Positions 37,901 to 49,849 of a stretch of DNA of 64,000 bases are shown here, piece after piece (position 1 is the first letter of the stretch; each line of letters starts with the position of its first letter). This DNA is from Hydractinia symbiolongicarpus (taxonomy: Eukaryota; Cnidaria; Hydrozoa; Anthoathecata; Hydractiniidae): the NCBI RefSeq assembly GCF_029227915.1, contig NC_079878.1, forward strand, positions 1,054,001 to 1,118,000, written 5' to 3'. Under the pieces are notes generated by a model. The model worked only from the letters and a program-made list of their open reading frames with translations. It was not told the DNA's origin and ran no database searches. Made by a program: the position numbers and the translations under genes.

Positions 37901-40665
37901 TCTTTGTTTGCATCTGATAACACAACTCCGTGATTTTTGGCACCCTACATAAAACAGTTAAGACTACATAGGTAAAAGCTTTCAGATAGCCGTTGGTGGC
38001 GACAAAAGAATAACAAATAAAACAACATTGGATTTCAAAATTTATCCAGCATTACTTATCTTACCATGAGAAAAAACTATTAGAGTCTGTCTACTCATTG
38101 GAGAGTGTAGCAAACAGAGAATCCAAGATGTAATTATAGAGGGAAACAACCTATATTAACTGACAAAGCCACTTACCATATTGGACTGCACACGTTTTCC
38201 ATGCTCAGAACCTTTTTCATAAATGTATTGGCCCTAAAAATGTTACAGATGCTTTAATGCATACGGCCTTTTAACAAGACCCTTGTTGTGTTGCAGTAAG
38301 TTATTTTTTAAAAGAGGAGATTCAATGACAACTCAAAAATGTACTATCATTATTAAAAACAACAAAATAGTTCAATATTTTTTTCTGATGGGATGAGACA
38401 TGTAACTATATTCCCTGGTTACCTTGGCTGGAACTTAGAAAATTCCCATTTGTTGTAAAAGTTATTGCAGAGGGGGGGGGAGGGGGGTGGCCGCAATGTC
38501 TCACTCCCTGAGGCACTAGAGGCACTAATTTTAAGCTATAAACATACTTACAACATGATCTGATCCCACAAAAGAAATAGCACGAATAGAAGGATGAGTG
38601 CATATAAAGTCAACAGCTAAAAAAACATAAAGCAGCAATTAATTTTTCAGTATTGAACAAATACCCCACCGGTGAAGCAAAAAAATCTCTGCAATAAAAA
38701 GGCTCTTGTGCCTATGCCATTAAATACTTTTTAAACCAGCATGGTGCTGGGATGATAAAACTGTGATTGTATTTATATATGTATTAATCACACCGATCTA
38801 ATGTGACATTTCTTTGTGGTAAGGCGAACAAACTGGTCCCACACGATATATTTTTTGTTCTAATCCATCTTTTCTTTGATCCTAAGAAGTTCAATTTTAT
38901 GTATAAAAAAATTGGCTTGCTGCCCGAGTAACAATGCAAATGAATTGCTTATAACAAATTCTTTTTACAGAAAAATTTTATTTTTAGTGCATATACACCA
39001 CACAATAATACAGGAGTTGCCTATTACGTACCAGGTTTGGTTCCATGTATAACATTTAGTACACCTTCTGGTACACCACTGTCAACTGCCATCTTGCACA
39101 AAAGCATAGCAGCTCCTGGATCTTGTTCAGAAGGTTTCATAATAAAGGTGTTACCACAAACTAATGCCATAGGAAACATCTAAACAAACATTAATTTTAT
39201 CAAAATTCCAAACATAGTTTCAAGGACAAAATTCAAATTGAGGAAAGTTGTTAAAAAGCCTCCTTTACGAGGAGATTTAAGGAAATTTGAGGGGAATTGA
39301 GGAAGTGTGGTAGAGTAGTTTCGTGAATGGTAAATTAACAAAATTTGCTTACAAAACATTTAAGTTATTGAAAATCTACAATTAAAAAAAATAGATATTT
39401 TGTTCCAATAACAACTCTACTTTGTGGACCTACTAGTATAGTTAAGGAACTTACCCATAGGGGAATCATTGCTGGAAAGTTAAACCTAAATTTTAAGTAA
39501 GAATTTTACAGAATTATAACAGCATTCAGTTTTAAACTAGTCAACAGCATTAGAAACGAAAATCTTACGGTGCAACTCCGGCACAGACACCAAGTGGGAC
39601 ACGGTATGAATGTGTATCCATATCCTTTGACACACCTGGTAAGGTTTCTCCTAATTGTAATGATGTAACTGAACAAGCGTGTTCAACAACCTCTGGAAAA
39701 AATGAATACAAATCCTAAGTTAGTTTGCATTGTCATACCTTTCTCCAGGTTAAAAAATTGTTCCATGAAGAAAATTATTTAGCAAGAAAATTAAACTGAT
39801 GCTAACACTTTACACAAGATACATACGTAGACCACGCAAGATACTTCCTTCCGCGTCGGCAAGTGTTTTTCCATTTTCTAAAGTAATGATTTCCGCCAGT
39901 TCTTTCTAAAAGGATCAAAAGCAACTGCTTAGGATGGAGAAGAAAAACATTAGAAAGTAAAAATAACAACCACTGGTTTCACTTTATCACATAATTATAT
40001 GAATAAACTAACCATGTTATCTTTGATTTTTTGTTGCAAAGAAAACATAATCTGCTGTCGCGTCAAAATCGATGTTTCAGACCATGTTTTGAAAGAGTTT
40101 TCTGCAGCAGTAGCAGCAGCTAATTTTTCCTCTTCTGTTGCTTCAGGACAGTATGATACAATTTCATTGGTGGCCTTAAAAATAATTTATTCCACATGCA
40201 TAACAATAGTTTAAAGGGATGTGTTTCATAATAAAGAGACATCATTGAATATGCGTTTAGAACAGAATTTAATAATTTGATAAACCATGTAATTTTAGAA
40301 GTAATTTATCCAAAAAAATCTTTGGTTAATAAATAATAAGATGAGGGAAATAGTTGTGTAGTATTAGTAGTTAGAACTGGCCGGTTTTGGCTCAATTCAT
40401 TAGGATGTGTAGTATTATCATACATTTTAATGCATAAATAATTTGAACAATGATATGTATACTTACAGGATTTGTAATAGGTATCCAAGAATCTGTTTTA
40501 CTGTCAATAAACTGTCCATTAATTAGCAGTTTGGTTTTAGGCTAAAAAATAAGTGTTACTTTCCATTCGGTTTGTACGGCTAAACATTGCAAATACTTTC
40601 TTTTCTGAGAAGAACTGAAAACTTACAATGCCACTTGTCAATGATCTTTTGCACAAACCCAAAAC
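34967..40665 (-). CDS. ALDH6A1: methylmalonate-semialdehyde dehydrogenase (acylating), mitochondrial; first exon not found
   Basis: Fifteen exons in frame: 40627-40665, 40467-40541, 40013-40174, 39827-39905, 39569-39692, 39455-39485, 39032-39179, 38552-38616, 38177-38233, 37755-37944, 37359-37456, 36642-36725, 36381-36560, 35578-35676 and 34967-35068. They encode 510 residues; human ALDH6A1 has 535. Landmarks: [36 protein letters not shown], the catalytic-cysteine loop [32 protein letters not shown] and [17 protein letters not shown], characteristic of this acylating, CoA-dependent aldehyde dehydrogenase of valine and pyrimidine catabolism. The 13-codon first exon listed is basic (LCKRSLTSG) and fits part of a mitochondrial presequence; the ATG exon upstream is missing from my model. 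The donor at 37754 (GTTGTC) is weak. Confidence 0.95.
35840..36190. repeat. degenerate TTCGCGAA-rich repeat in ALDH6A1 intron
   Basis: Many imperfect copies of TTTCGCGAAT, AATTTTCAC and TCAGCGAATT in both orientations. Similar degenerate stretches occur near 13100, 51570-51740, 53330-53520 and 61760-61960. Confidence 0.4.
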
Positions 40666-41295
40666 CTATAAAGTCAAATGTCACATCTTAAAATTAAGCT
40701 GAACAGAATTTTTTTTCCTATTTCTAAAAGCTTTTTGTCACTTTTATGGAAACACAAGTTGCATGACGAAGTGGTACCAAGAGGTGTTGCACAACAAATG
40801 TTGTGTGTCAATTAAATAATAAGAATAAGAAAACCAAAGATGATTTTACTAACTATTAACCACATTCTCTATTTGCAGAAGCACTGTTTAACACGTGCCT
40901 TGGGTGATTTATGGCTCAATTTTAGCTAAATTACATGCTATCACAATTGATGACACCATTACATTTTGCAACAACAAAAAATGCCAAGGTTGTTCAGATC
41001 AACTTAGTTGCGTGCATTCTAGACTTATCAGCCTACTAACGTTCATTAAATTATGTTTATTTGTTTATTTGTTACAATAATTTGTTATAATTTGTTGTTT
41101 GATGAATAATTTGTTACAGGAATCATCAAAGAAAAAATATATTGTTCTGTTTTTTTTTTTTACATAACATAACAAGTTCCTTTAACAACCTATTTAATAA
41201 AATCAAGAAGGTTTAAAAAGAGAAGGAGGTACATCTAAGCAATTTCCTTTTAATTCTATTCAACTTTCTATTGTTTACGTGCCTCCTGAAAACAC
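40666..41295. other. upstream of ALDH6A1; no exon identified
   Basis: The missing ATG exon of ALDH6A1 probably lies here or in the next kilobase. One weak candidate is an ATG on the - strand near 40770 followed by CAACTT and GTGTTT, which would give MQL joined to VLGLCKRS; the donor is poor and I do not call it. Confidence 0.3.
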
Positions 41296-42300
41296 ATGTA
41301 TTGTGCCGCATTTGTTGTATTTATACATAACGTATTTATACATAACGAGAGTGAAAAGGGTGTTTTAATTCAAAGGAGAACTTTCAAAAAACACAATAAT
41401 GACCGGTCATTGGTCATGACCAACCAGAATTTGAGTTATGACAGACCATTTTTTCCTCATTCTTACCCTGGTGATTGTTCACTAATTATCCGTCAGGTAA
41501 GTATATTTATCAGTGACAACTAATTGTTATTCTTTCCAAGTTATAATTTTCGAGTTTCTAGGAATAAAACAAAGTGAAGCACACCCAACAAATACTTTTT
41601 TTGAGTGTGAGTTTGTTCAATACTAGATCAATCACCACCATTTTGTTTTCGAAATTTATTGTTAATATTAAAATATTTTCCATGATTGTAAATCACGCGA
41701 ATTGATACTTTCAGTACTATATGACTTTTAGTTTATTAATTTGTTTTCCCTGTTCACAGGGCACAATTGTTTTTTCCCACGTTTTATTAATCACACCAGT
41801 GAACTTTATTGTATGGATAACATGTTAAGTTCCCTTATACTATCGATCACACACCTGCCTATCATTACTATCCACAGGGACAAACTCCTTAATCATATTT
41901 GCATAATTTTGAACACGAAAGCATTAACAACGTTGGCCAAAATAAAAACTAGTCTATCAAAGCTGTCTATGAACATTTCAAAGACAATTTAACTCTAACA
42001 AATGTTACATCATTTGAGCTGACAGAACAATACCATAGTTGGTAGATTACGCAAATAAATATTACGAATTATCCAAGTATCAACCGCTGGATTTGTGGGC
42101 GATCTTATACACCAACACAGATAACAGCAGATTCAAAAGTATTTTCTTACTTGCTGAGCTATTTTTATGTGCACCGTATTCTAATGCTGCTGTTGAAAGA
42201 TTTTTCAATTATATGAAAATAGTAAAAACCAATTGCCGCAGTTGCCTCAATGAAAAAAACCTTACAGACTTGCTTCGTAAGCACTGTCATCTCTAAGATA
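41296..42300 (+). pseudogene. hAT transposase remnant, C-terminal dimerisation region
   Basis: The frame at 42039-42296 contains LCAPYSNAAVERFFNYMKIV followed by KTNCR and a final LLRKHC, the hallmark of the hAT C-terminal dimerisation domain. Upstream, a frame at 41296-41508 ends at CAG-GTAAGT, and an acceptor CTGTTCACAG at about 41751-41760 is present, so an intron-containing transposase may once have existed. The middle is too decayed for a model and the N-terminal part was not found. Confidence 0.65.
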
Positions 42301-42632
42301 TCCAGACTGTATATGTTGTAAAATTAAATGCTTTACCATACATTTACTCTGAATAAAAAAAATTCACAGGTTATTATATTCTTCCATTGTTCTTTACTCA
42401 CATAATCATTATTTAGTTACTTCAAAGTATATTATATTGAAATGTACTCACAAGAGGAGTTTATAGTAAGAATTAAGTCGAGACTTTCTTTTTGTTATGC
42501 CTAGTTTTCAATGGTGTTTTTATCCTGCAGAGAAAAAATACGTTGAGACTTTTTTCTTTTTCGCCATGACTAGTTTTCAACGTTCATAATCTGGTTACCC
42601 ACAACAAAATCACGGTAAAAAAACATAATCAG

Positions 42633-44051
42633 CAGCCCCTAAAATTAGCATCAGCATTCGGCACTGCCGACGTGATTGCTGACGTAAAATGAGAAAATTT
42701 CGTAGGTGCGTCAGCAAAAAAATTGCCGACGTAATTTTGTTGTGAAATTTTTAAAAACAACAACTCATTTTCAACATCAACGAAAAGAAAAAAATTAACA
42801 AAGAATTAATTTTTATTTTGGCGGACTTTTAAGAACATGTGATCATGTATATTTCTATCGTACCTGCTCAGGTATTATAACCTGTTTTCTACTACCTTTT
42901 TTTGAAAAACAAACTTTTCAACTGATCGCATGTTATTCTTTGTAATATTAAACCCTTTGTGGTGAATTTTTACATCACATTTTCTCTGGCGTAATATGAA
43001 AACTGGCATACATTTTTCTCGAGTTCCTTATCCTAAAAGAAACCAGGTCTCCACATGGGAATGCACACGGGAATCCACACAGTATTCGGCGGGTGGTTTA
43101 TTTCATTTGAAACTAAACGGATGGAATAATTTCCTGAATTCACGAAAATAAAATAAAAAAGTAAATATGGTGAAAAAGAAAACAGTTCTTTCGTGGAATT
43201 TTCCTGAGTTAGGGTTTGAATCGGAAAATGACTCTAATGAAATTGCTAAAGTGCTTTGCAAAGTTTGTAGATGTCATTATCAAAACAACAAAAATAATGA
43301 AAATTTGAAAGGAACTGTGGCAAGCAGAATCAAATAATGTTAATTGTGATTTTGTTTGAGCTACCCCCACTCATTGCGACTGAAGAATAATTACACTCGA
43401 TTTTCAGTAAGTTAGGTCATTATCACTAAAATTATTCACGTTACAGAAATACCGTGGTGCCATTCGATTCGTAATAACAATAATCAAAAAATTGTATATC
43501 GTATTAAAAAGAAGTCCGGTAGTTCTCTCTCCCACACGACACAGCAGGCAATAAGTCAGCCCTGCCCTCGGTTTTGTGATGAGAGATGTTCTGCGAAGAC
43601 TCTATAAATTGAGTCTCCTGTACAGTTTTGCTTCATGGTGAACTGTGCCGGTGACAAGCATTTTCGAAACATGTCACCGGCGACTTCTGCGATATACAAC
43701 TTATTGAACGCCCAGACCTTCAGTTCGTAAATAGCACGTGCACAACGCACTTTCTAATGAGTTCGTCTCGAAACATATAGAAAGTCAGTTGGCAGTGAAC
43801 TATTAACTTAACGAAGTACAGCATTGGGAAAGTAGGTCATGGAACTTATAGTCCGTTTCCATTTGTCATCGTCTTCGGAAATCAATACATCGAATTTATG
43901 TGAGGTCTAGCCCCATTACAAGGTGAATGACGAAAGTTTTTGCCAGCTGAAAAATTTTACTACAAAAAAAATGTCAACGCAAATCAGTTGAAATGTATCT
44001 TACGTCGGCAGTTTTATTGCCGACGTAAAAAAATTCTAATTTTAAGGGCTG
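42633..44051 (+). mobile_element. internally deleted hAT element with BED zinc finger
   Basis: Ends are inverted repeats: CAGCCCCTAAAATTAG at 42633-42648 and CTAATTTTAAGGGCTG at 44036-44051. Subterminal words TTGCCGACGTAA occur several times near both ends (42672, 42720, 44010-44030), as expected for transposase sites. Inside is only the start of a transposase, a BED finger. AATCAG precedes the left end and follows the right end in the duplicated copy (near 47670), suggesting a 5-6 bp target duplication, but the first copy lacks it. Confidence 0.75.
43167..43337 (+). pseudogene. hAT transposase N-terminal BED zinc-finger fragment, copy 1
   Basis: A 56-codon frame beginning MVKKKTVLSWNF; it has the BED pattern: an aromatic start, then CKVC (CXXC) and a downstream CHY. 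The BED finger is the DNA-binding head of many hAT transposases. The frame stops at once after it; the catalytic part is deleted. Confidence 0.75.
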
Positions 44052-44079
44052 AAGGCCATGCATACATAATCAACCCGTC

Positions 44080-44118
44080 ATCATCATCATCATCATTCTC
44101 GGCTTAACGTCCCGTCCT
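44080..44118 (+). repeat. (TCA)n with adjoining CTCGGCTTAACGTCCCG
   Basis: A TCA microsatellite next to CTCGGCTTAACGTCCCG, present in copy 1 and absent from copy 2 of the duplication. It is flanked by CCCGT on each side, so copy 2 probably lost it by deletion between short direct repeats. The wording resembles the tail of a SINE family common in marine invertebrates; this is recollection, not a search result. Confidence 0.45.
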
Positions 44119-44611
44119 TTTAATAAACAAGCAGTGTTTTTGCAATCTAGGCAGCACAAAACCAACCCAGCACACACCCCCAAAAAACCAAAACGGTTCA
44201 TGTGTGCTATGGATAGAAAATATGGGAATTCAGAACTCATGACAAGTTTTGTCAATAAGACACATTTTAAAAGCACAATTAATATACATCCAAAAAATAT
44301 TCATTAGAGACGTTTTCATGACAAAAAATAAGTAGTTATATAACTAGCTAGCTAAATTCTTCCAACCATGTTGTCTTTACTTTTTTAGACAACTATATAT
44401 GCCTAATTGCACAATGAATAACGGGTAACACAATCATACTTACACTCTGCTTCCACAGGGAAGCCTTGAGACCACGGGAGATAAGTTGAGCCATGCTTCT
44501 CGTGTGCTTGACGAAAATATTGTGCAAGTAAGCTGGCCTGGATGCAGCAGACGTAAAATTCTGAACCAGTATAATTTTACAGACACGTGTAAAGCTTTCC
44601 CCCGCGGCGGT

Positions 44612-44972
44612 CTATAGATAGATAGATAGATAGATAGATAGATGTGCATATTTTACATGGCTAGCCTCACAAATATCGAGGGATATACCCTGTCTATTAT
44701 TTCCAGGAGGGGCCATGGCGTAGATGGAGAGTCCTAGAGTATTTAATGCTCATTTTGAGCTACGCAGACCCAATTAGAGCCCGCGCTCTACTAGACAACT
44801 CCCGGCGACATCCAACGGGCCACACAGTGTGCCATCTTCCCAATTTCCCTCACATGGGTTAACCCGGGGCTATGGTAACATTCACTCGCCCATGTTGAAT
44901 CGCCGTCAAGAGGAATGACACCTCGGTCTCCCGCACAGAGTACGAGAGCTATAACCACTAATCTACGGCGCC
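44612..44972 (-). mobile_element. tRNA-derived SINE with (ATCT)n tail, copy 1
   Basis: The 5' end (- strand) GGCGCCGTAGATTAGTGGTT is a tRNA-like head with box A (TAGTGGTTATAGC); box B is degenerate (GAGGTGTCATTCC). The body continues for about 250 bases and ends in ATCT repeats (44612-44643). This is a SINE, not a tRNA gene: no cloverleaf closes and the body is far too long. Confidence 0.75.
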
Positions 44973-44986
44973 ATATAGTTACTTTA

Positions 44987-45063
44987 TTCCAGGCTATATT
45001 TACAAGAAGGATGTCATTGACAGGCGTTAACAGTTTAGCTGTGAAAACGTAGCCTGGAATAAA
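44987..45063. repeat. inverted repeat (stem-loop) next to the SINE
   Basis: TTTATTCCAGGCTA near 44989 is repeated inverted as TAGCCTGGAATAAA near 45050, with a 50-base spacer. It recurs at +3577 in copy 2 of the duplication. Confidence 0.7.
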
Positions 45064-46272
45064 CTCACTGATTTACTATAATGTTGTTTTGATTACCGGT
45101 TTGTTGCGGAAGCTAAGCCTCTAATAACCAATTCAAATCTTAGGCGAAAAATGTCAAATACGCACCCCCTTTGTGTCAAATGCTACCAAAGATGACGCAA
45201 TCCCCTTTCCCTTTTATTTGGGAAAAGGAGCTAAGAGTCTGGATTTCCTGTGCATTGATGGTTTCACGAGAAAAATTTCTGTTATATAGTGACAAAAATT
45301 TTGATGCACTTGGTGATTATTTAGCTATGACGTGGAGTGGATCAATTATTTCGGGAGAAATGTGAAAAATAATTTTCTATATCCTCTTTTCCAGATCTTT
45401 TTAATATCGTTTCGTTGTTTCGCTGATATTTCTCACGTTATTTCTTTCATTTCAGCTTGATATAAAATTGTTATCTTCATTTGTTTCACAGAGGACCTTG
45501 CATACCAAAAGCTTGAACTACCTTATCTTTGTATTCTTTGCTGTTGAATTAAATATTCTGAAATCTAACGCCTAGCTAGAGCAGAAACGGGGAGCTATGA
45601 CTCAACGTTCACCTCTCACTTTAGATTTGGTTGACAAAAAATAGAAATTATAAGAAAAAAATATAAATATCTCCTATAATTCACAAATAATAATACTTTA
45701 AAAAAATAACAAAATATAGAAATTCAAATGTTACATCAAATTCGAAGCAACAAATAATTATCAACATTTTTGTATTTTTAAAAGGTAATCGAAACCAATG
45801 GAAGCACTAAAGAAGTAAACCTCTGTTCCAGATTCCTTGTTGTTTTACTAAAACAACAGAAAGAAAAAAGGTGGACAGGGTTGTGAACTAGTTTGTTGTA
45901 TGAACAGAAAAAATAATCATAACATGCAACGCAAAGAAACACAACACACATAATTTTTTAAACATCAACCTTGTTCCCAGGGTTTGTTAGGTTTTATATT
46001 TGGAAGGAGATTGACAATAGACAAAAATTCTAGCAAGTTCATAGGGCTGTGGCCTTCCAGATAAAAAAAATTAACAAGGCCATAGGACAAGGTTTTTCAA
46101 ACTCAACAAAGGTTGTCTTCGGAAATAGAGTTAGCTAACATTAAAACTTCTTTAAATTTCTTACAAACGAAGTCAAACAAGACTAGCTCATTTGAAAACA
46201 AAGAGCTTGTGTTTTGATTACCAGCGGGACATACTTAAATACGAAGAGAACACAACGAAAATAAGAACGTCT

Positions 46273-46676
46273 TCAGAAAACACGATCATAGATGGCACTG
46301 TTAAAGCTCTGTGAATGCATATGTCTTGCGTTCACTCCTCCAACAACTGCATTTTTGCCTCTACGTACTGTTAACAATTCAAACATGGATGACGTCACTT
46401 TAGACAACGTCACACTCACATCACACGGCATCGGTTCCGACCAGAAAAACGAATGATCTAAAGCGGTGTCGGCGTCGTACCGTTTTGCTGGATCCAAAAG
46501 AAGCAAGTTGTCAATCAAATCTAGAGCTATTGGATCGCGCACATAATTTCGTAACCTGTCTTTTACGCATCTTCTCATGCCCTGTGGAAGATCCATTTTG
46601 GAATAATATTCCATTTTATCAACATTCGGCCAAACTTCCGTATCAATGGAACCGCACAAACGACTTATTAGTTTAA
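46273..46676 (-). pseudogene. truncated copy of CDK9 exon 2 (C-terminal 134 codons)
   Basis: Identical to 49850-50253, the last 403 coding bases of the complete CDK9 gene next door, including its stop. It begins at the duplication breakpoint. The open frame reads on upstream into the hAT-derived sequence (to 46758), but that extension is junction noise. It lacks exon 1 and the activation loop, so no kinase can be made. Confidence 0.93.
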
Positions 46677-46781
46677 TGCACACGGGAATCCACACAGTAT
46701 TCGGCGGGTGGTTTATTTCATTTGAAACTAAACGGATGGAATAATTTCCTGAATTCACGAAAATAAAATAAAAAAGTAAAT

Positions 46782-46952
46782 ATGGTGAAAAAGAAAACAG
46801 TTCTTTCGTGGAATTTTCCTGAGTTAGGGTTTGAATCGGAAAATGACTCTAATGAAATTGCTAAAGTGCTTTGCAAAGTTTGTAGATGTCATTATCAAAA
46901 CAACAAAAATAATGAAAATTTGAAAGGAACTGTGGCAAGCAGAATCAAATAA
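46782..46952 (+). pseudogene. hAT BED zinc-finger fragment, copy 2
   Basis: Same sequence as 43167-43337. In this copy the left end of the hAT element (first 428 bases) is absent because the duplication started inside it. Confidence 0.75.
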
Positions 46953-48188
46953 TGTTAATTGTGATTTTGTTTGAGCTACCCCCACTCATTGCGACTGAAG
47001 AATAATTACACTCGATTTTCAGTAAGTTAGGTCATTATCACTAAAATTATTCACGTTACAGAAATACCGTGGTGCCATTCGATTCGTAATAACAATAATC
47101 AAAAAATTGTATATCGTATTAAAAAGAAGTCCGGTAGTTCTCTCTCCCACACGACACAGCAGGCAATAAGTCAGCCCTGCCCTCGGTTTTGTGATGAGAG
47201 ATGTTCTGCGAAGACTCTATAAATTGAGTCTCCTGTACAGTTTTGCTTCATGGTGAACTGTGCCGGTGACAAGCATTTTCGAAACATGTCACCGGCGACT
47301 TCTGCGATATACAACTTATTGAACGCCCAGACCTTCAGTTCGTAAATAGCACGTGCACAACGCACTTTCTAATGAGTTCGTCTCGAAACATATAGAAAGT
47401 CAGTTGGCAGTGAACTATTAACTTAACGAAGTACAGCATTGGGAAAGTAGGTCATGGAACTTATAGTCCGTTTCCATTTGTCATCGTCTTCGGAAATCAA
47501 TACATCGAATTTATGTGAGGTCTAGCCCCATTACAAGGTGAATGACGAAAGTTTTTGCCAGCTGAAAAATTTTACTACAAAAAAAATGTCAACGCAAATC
47601 AGTTGAAATGTATCTTACGTCGGCAGTTTTATTGCCGACGTAAAAAAATTCTAATTTTAAGGGCTGAATCAGGCCATGCATACATAATCAACCCGTCCTT
47701 TTAATAAACAAGCAGTGTTTTTGCAATCTAGGCAGCACAAAACCAACCCAGCACACACCCCCAAAAAACCAAAACGGTTCATGTGTGCTATGGATAGAAA
47801 ATATGGGAATTCAGAACTCATGACAAGTTTTGTCAATAAGACACATTTTAAAAGCACAATTAATATACATCCAAAAAATATTCATTAGAGACGTTTTCAT
47901 GACAAAAAATAAGTAGTTATATAACTAGCTAGCTAAATTCTTCCAACCATGTTGTCTTTACTTTTTTAGACAACTATGCCTAATTGCACAATGAATAACG
48001 GGTAACACAATCATACTTACACTCTGCTTCCACAGGGAAGCCTTGAGACCACGGGAGATAAGTTGAGCCATGCTTCTCGTGTGCTTGACGAAAATATTGT
48101 GCAAGTAAGCTGGCCTGGATGCAGCAGACGTAAAATTCTGAACCAGTATAATTTTACAGACACGTGTAAAGCTTTCCCCCGCGGCGGT

Positions 48189-48549
48189 CTATAGATAGAT
48201 AGATAGATAGATAGATAGATGTGCATATTTTACATGGCTAGCCTCACAAATATCGAGGGATATACCCTGTCTATTATTTCCAGGAGGGGCCATGGCGTAG
48301 ATGGAGAGTCCTAGAGTATTTAATGCTCATTTTGAGCTACGCAGACCCAATTAGAGCCCGCGCTCTACTAGACAACTCCCGGCGACATCCAACGGGCCAC
48401 ACAGTGTGCCATCTTCCCAATTTCCCTCACATGGGTTAACCCGGGGCTATGGTAACATTCACTCGCCCATGTTGAATCGCCGTCAAGAGGAATGACACCT
48501 CGGTCTCCCGCACAGAGTACGAGAGCTATAACCACTAATCTACGGCGCC
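48189..48549 (-). mobile_element. tRNA-derived SINE with (ATCT)n tail, copy 2
   Basis: Duplicate of the SINE at 44612-44972, carried along in the 3.6-kb tandem duplication and not an independent insertion. Confidence 0.75.
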
Positions 48550-49849
48550 ATATAGTTACTTTATTCCAGGCTATATTTACAAGAAGGATGTCATTGACAG
48601 GCGTTAACAGTTTAGCTGTGAAAACGTAGCCTGGAATAAACTCACTGATTTACTATAATGTTGTTTTGATTACCGGTTTGTTGCGGAAGCTAAGCCTCTA
48701 ATAACCAATTCAAATCTTAGGCGAAAAATGTCAAATACGCACCCCCTTTGTGTCAAATGCTACCAAAGATGACGCAATCCCCTTTCCCTTTTATTTGGGA
48801 AAAGGAGCTAAGAGTCTGGATTTCCTGTGCATTGATGGTTTCACGAGAAAAATTTCTGTTATATAGTGACAAAAATTTTGATGCACTTGGTGATTATTTA
48901 GCTATGACGTGGAGTGGATCAATTATTTCGGGAGAAATGTGAAAAATAATTTTCTATATCCTCTTTTCCAGATCTTTTTAATATCGTTTCGTTGTTTCGC
49001 TGATATTTCTCACGTTATTTCTTTCATTTCAGCTTGATATAAAATTGTTATCTTCATTTGTTTCACAGAGGACCTTGCATACCAAAAGCTTGAACTACCT
49101 TATCTTTGTATTCTTTGCTGTTGAATTAAATATTCTGAAATCTAACGCCTAGCTAGAGCAGAAACGGGGAGCTATGACTCAACGTTCACCTCTCACTTTA
49201 GATTTGGTTGACAAAAAATAGAAATTATAAGAAAAAAATATAAATATCTCCTATAATTCACAAATAATAATACTTTAAAAAAATAACAAAATATAGAAAT
49301 TCAAATGTTACATCAAATTCGAAGCAACAAATAATTATCAACATTTTTGTATTTTTAAAAGGTAATCGAAACCAATGGAAGCACTAAAGAAGTAAACCTC
49401 TGTTCCAGATTCCTTGTTGTTTTACTAAAACAACAGAAAGAAAAAAGGTGGACAGGGTTGTGAACTAGTTTGTTGTATGAACAGAAAAAATAATCATAAC
49501 ATGCAACGCAAAGAAACACAACACACATAATTTTTTAAACATCAACCTTGTTCCCAGGGTTTGTTAGGTTTTATATTTGGAAGGAGATTGACAATAGACA
49601 AAAATTCTAGCAAGTTCATAGGGCTGTGGCCTTCCAGATAAAAAAAATTAACAAGGCCATAGGACAAGGTTTTTCAAACTCAACAAAGGTTGTCTTCGGA
49701 AATAGAGTTAGCTAACATTAAAACTTCTTTAAATTTCTTACAAACGAAGTCAAACAAGACTAGCTCATTTGAAAACAAAGAGCTTGTGTTTTGATTACCA
49801 GCGGGACATACTTAAATACGAAGAGAACACAACGAAAATAAGAACGTCT

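Larger units (their letters stand above)
43061..46676. repeat. tandem duplication, copy 1 (about 3.6 kb)
   Basis: 43061-46676 matches 46676-50253 almost base for base. Differences seen are a 37-base segment with (TCA)n present only in copy 1 (about 44080-44117), an extra ATAT near 44393, and TCA missing near 44053. The unit starts within the hAT element and ends inside CDK9 exon 2. The junction has only one or two bases of homology. Confidence 0.95.

Noticed and set aside
37670-37952. Two + strand frames in ALDH6A1
   Set aside because: They lie opposite exon 11, which carries the catalytic cysteine loop on the - strand.
44900-44972. Possible tRNA gene on - strand
   Set aside because: It has a tRNA-like A box but a degenerate B box, no complete cloverleaf, and continues into a long body with an ATCT tail; it is the head of a SINE.
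45171-45365. 64-codon + strand frame, present twice (also 48748-48942)
   Set aside because: Its repetition is due to the 3.6-kb duplication and not to conservation; no family features.
46677-46758. N-terminal extension of the truncated CDK9 copy
   Set aside because: These codons come from hAT-derived sequence across the duplication breakpoint; an accidental frame.
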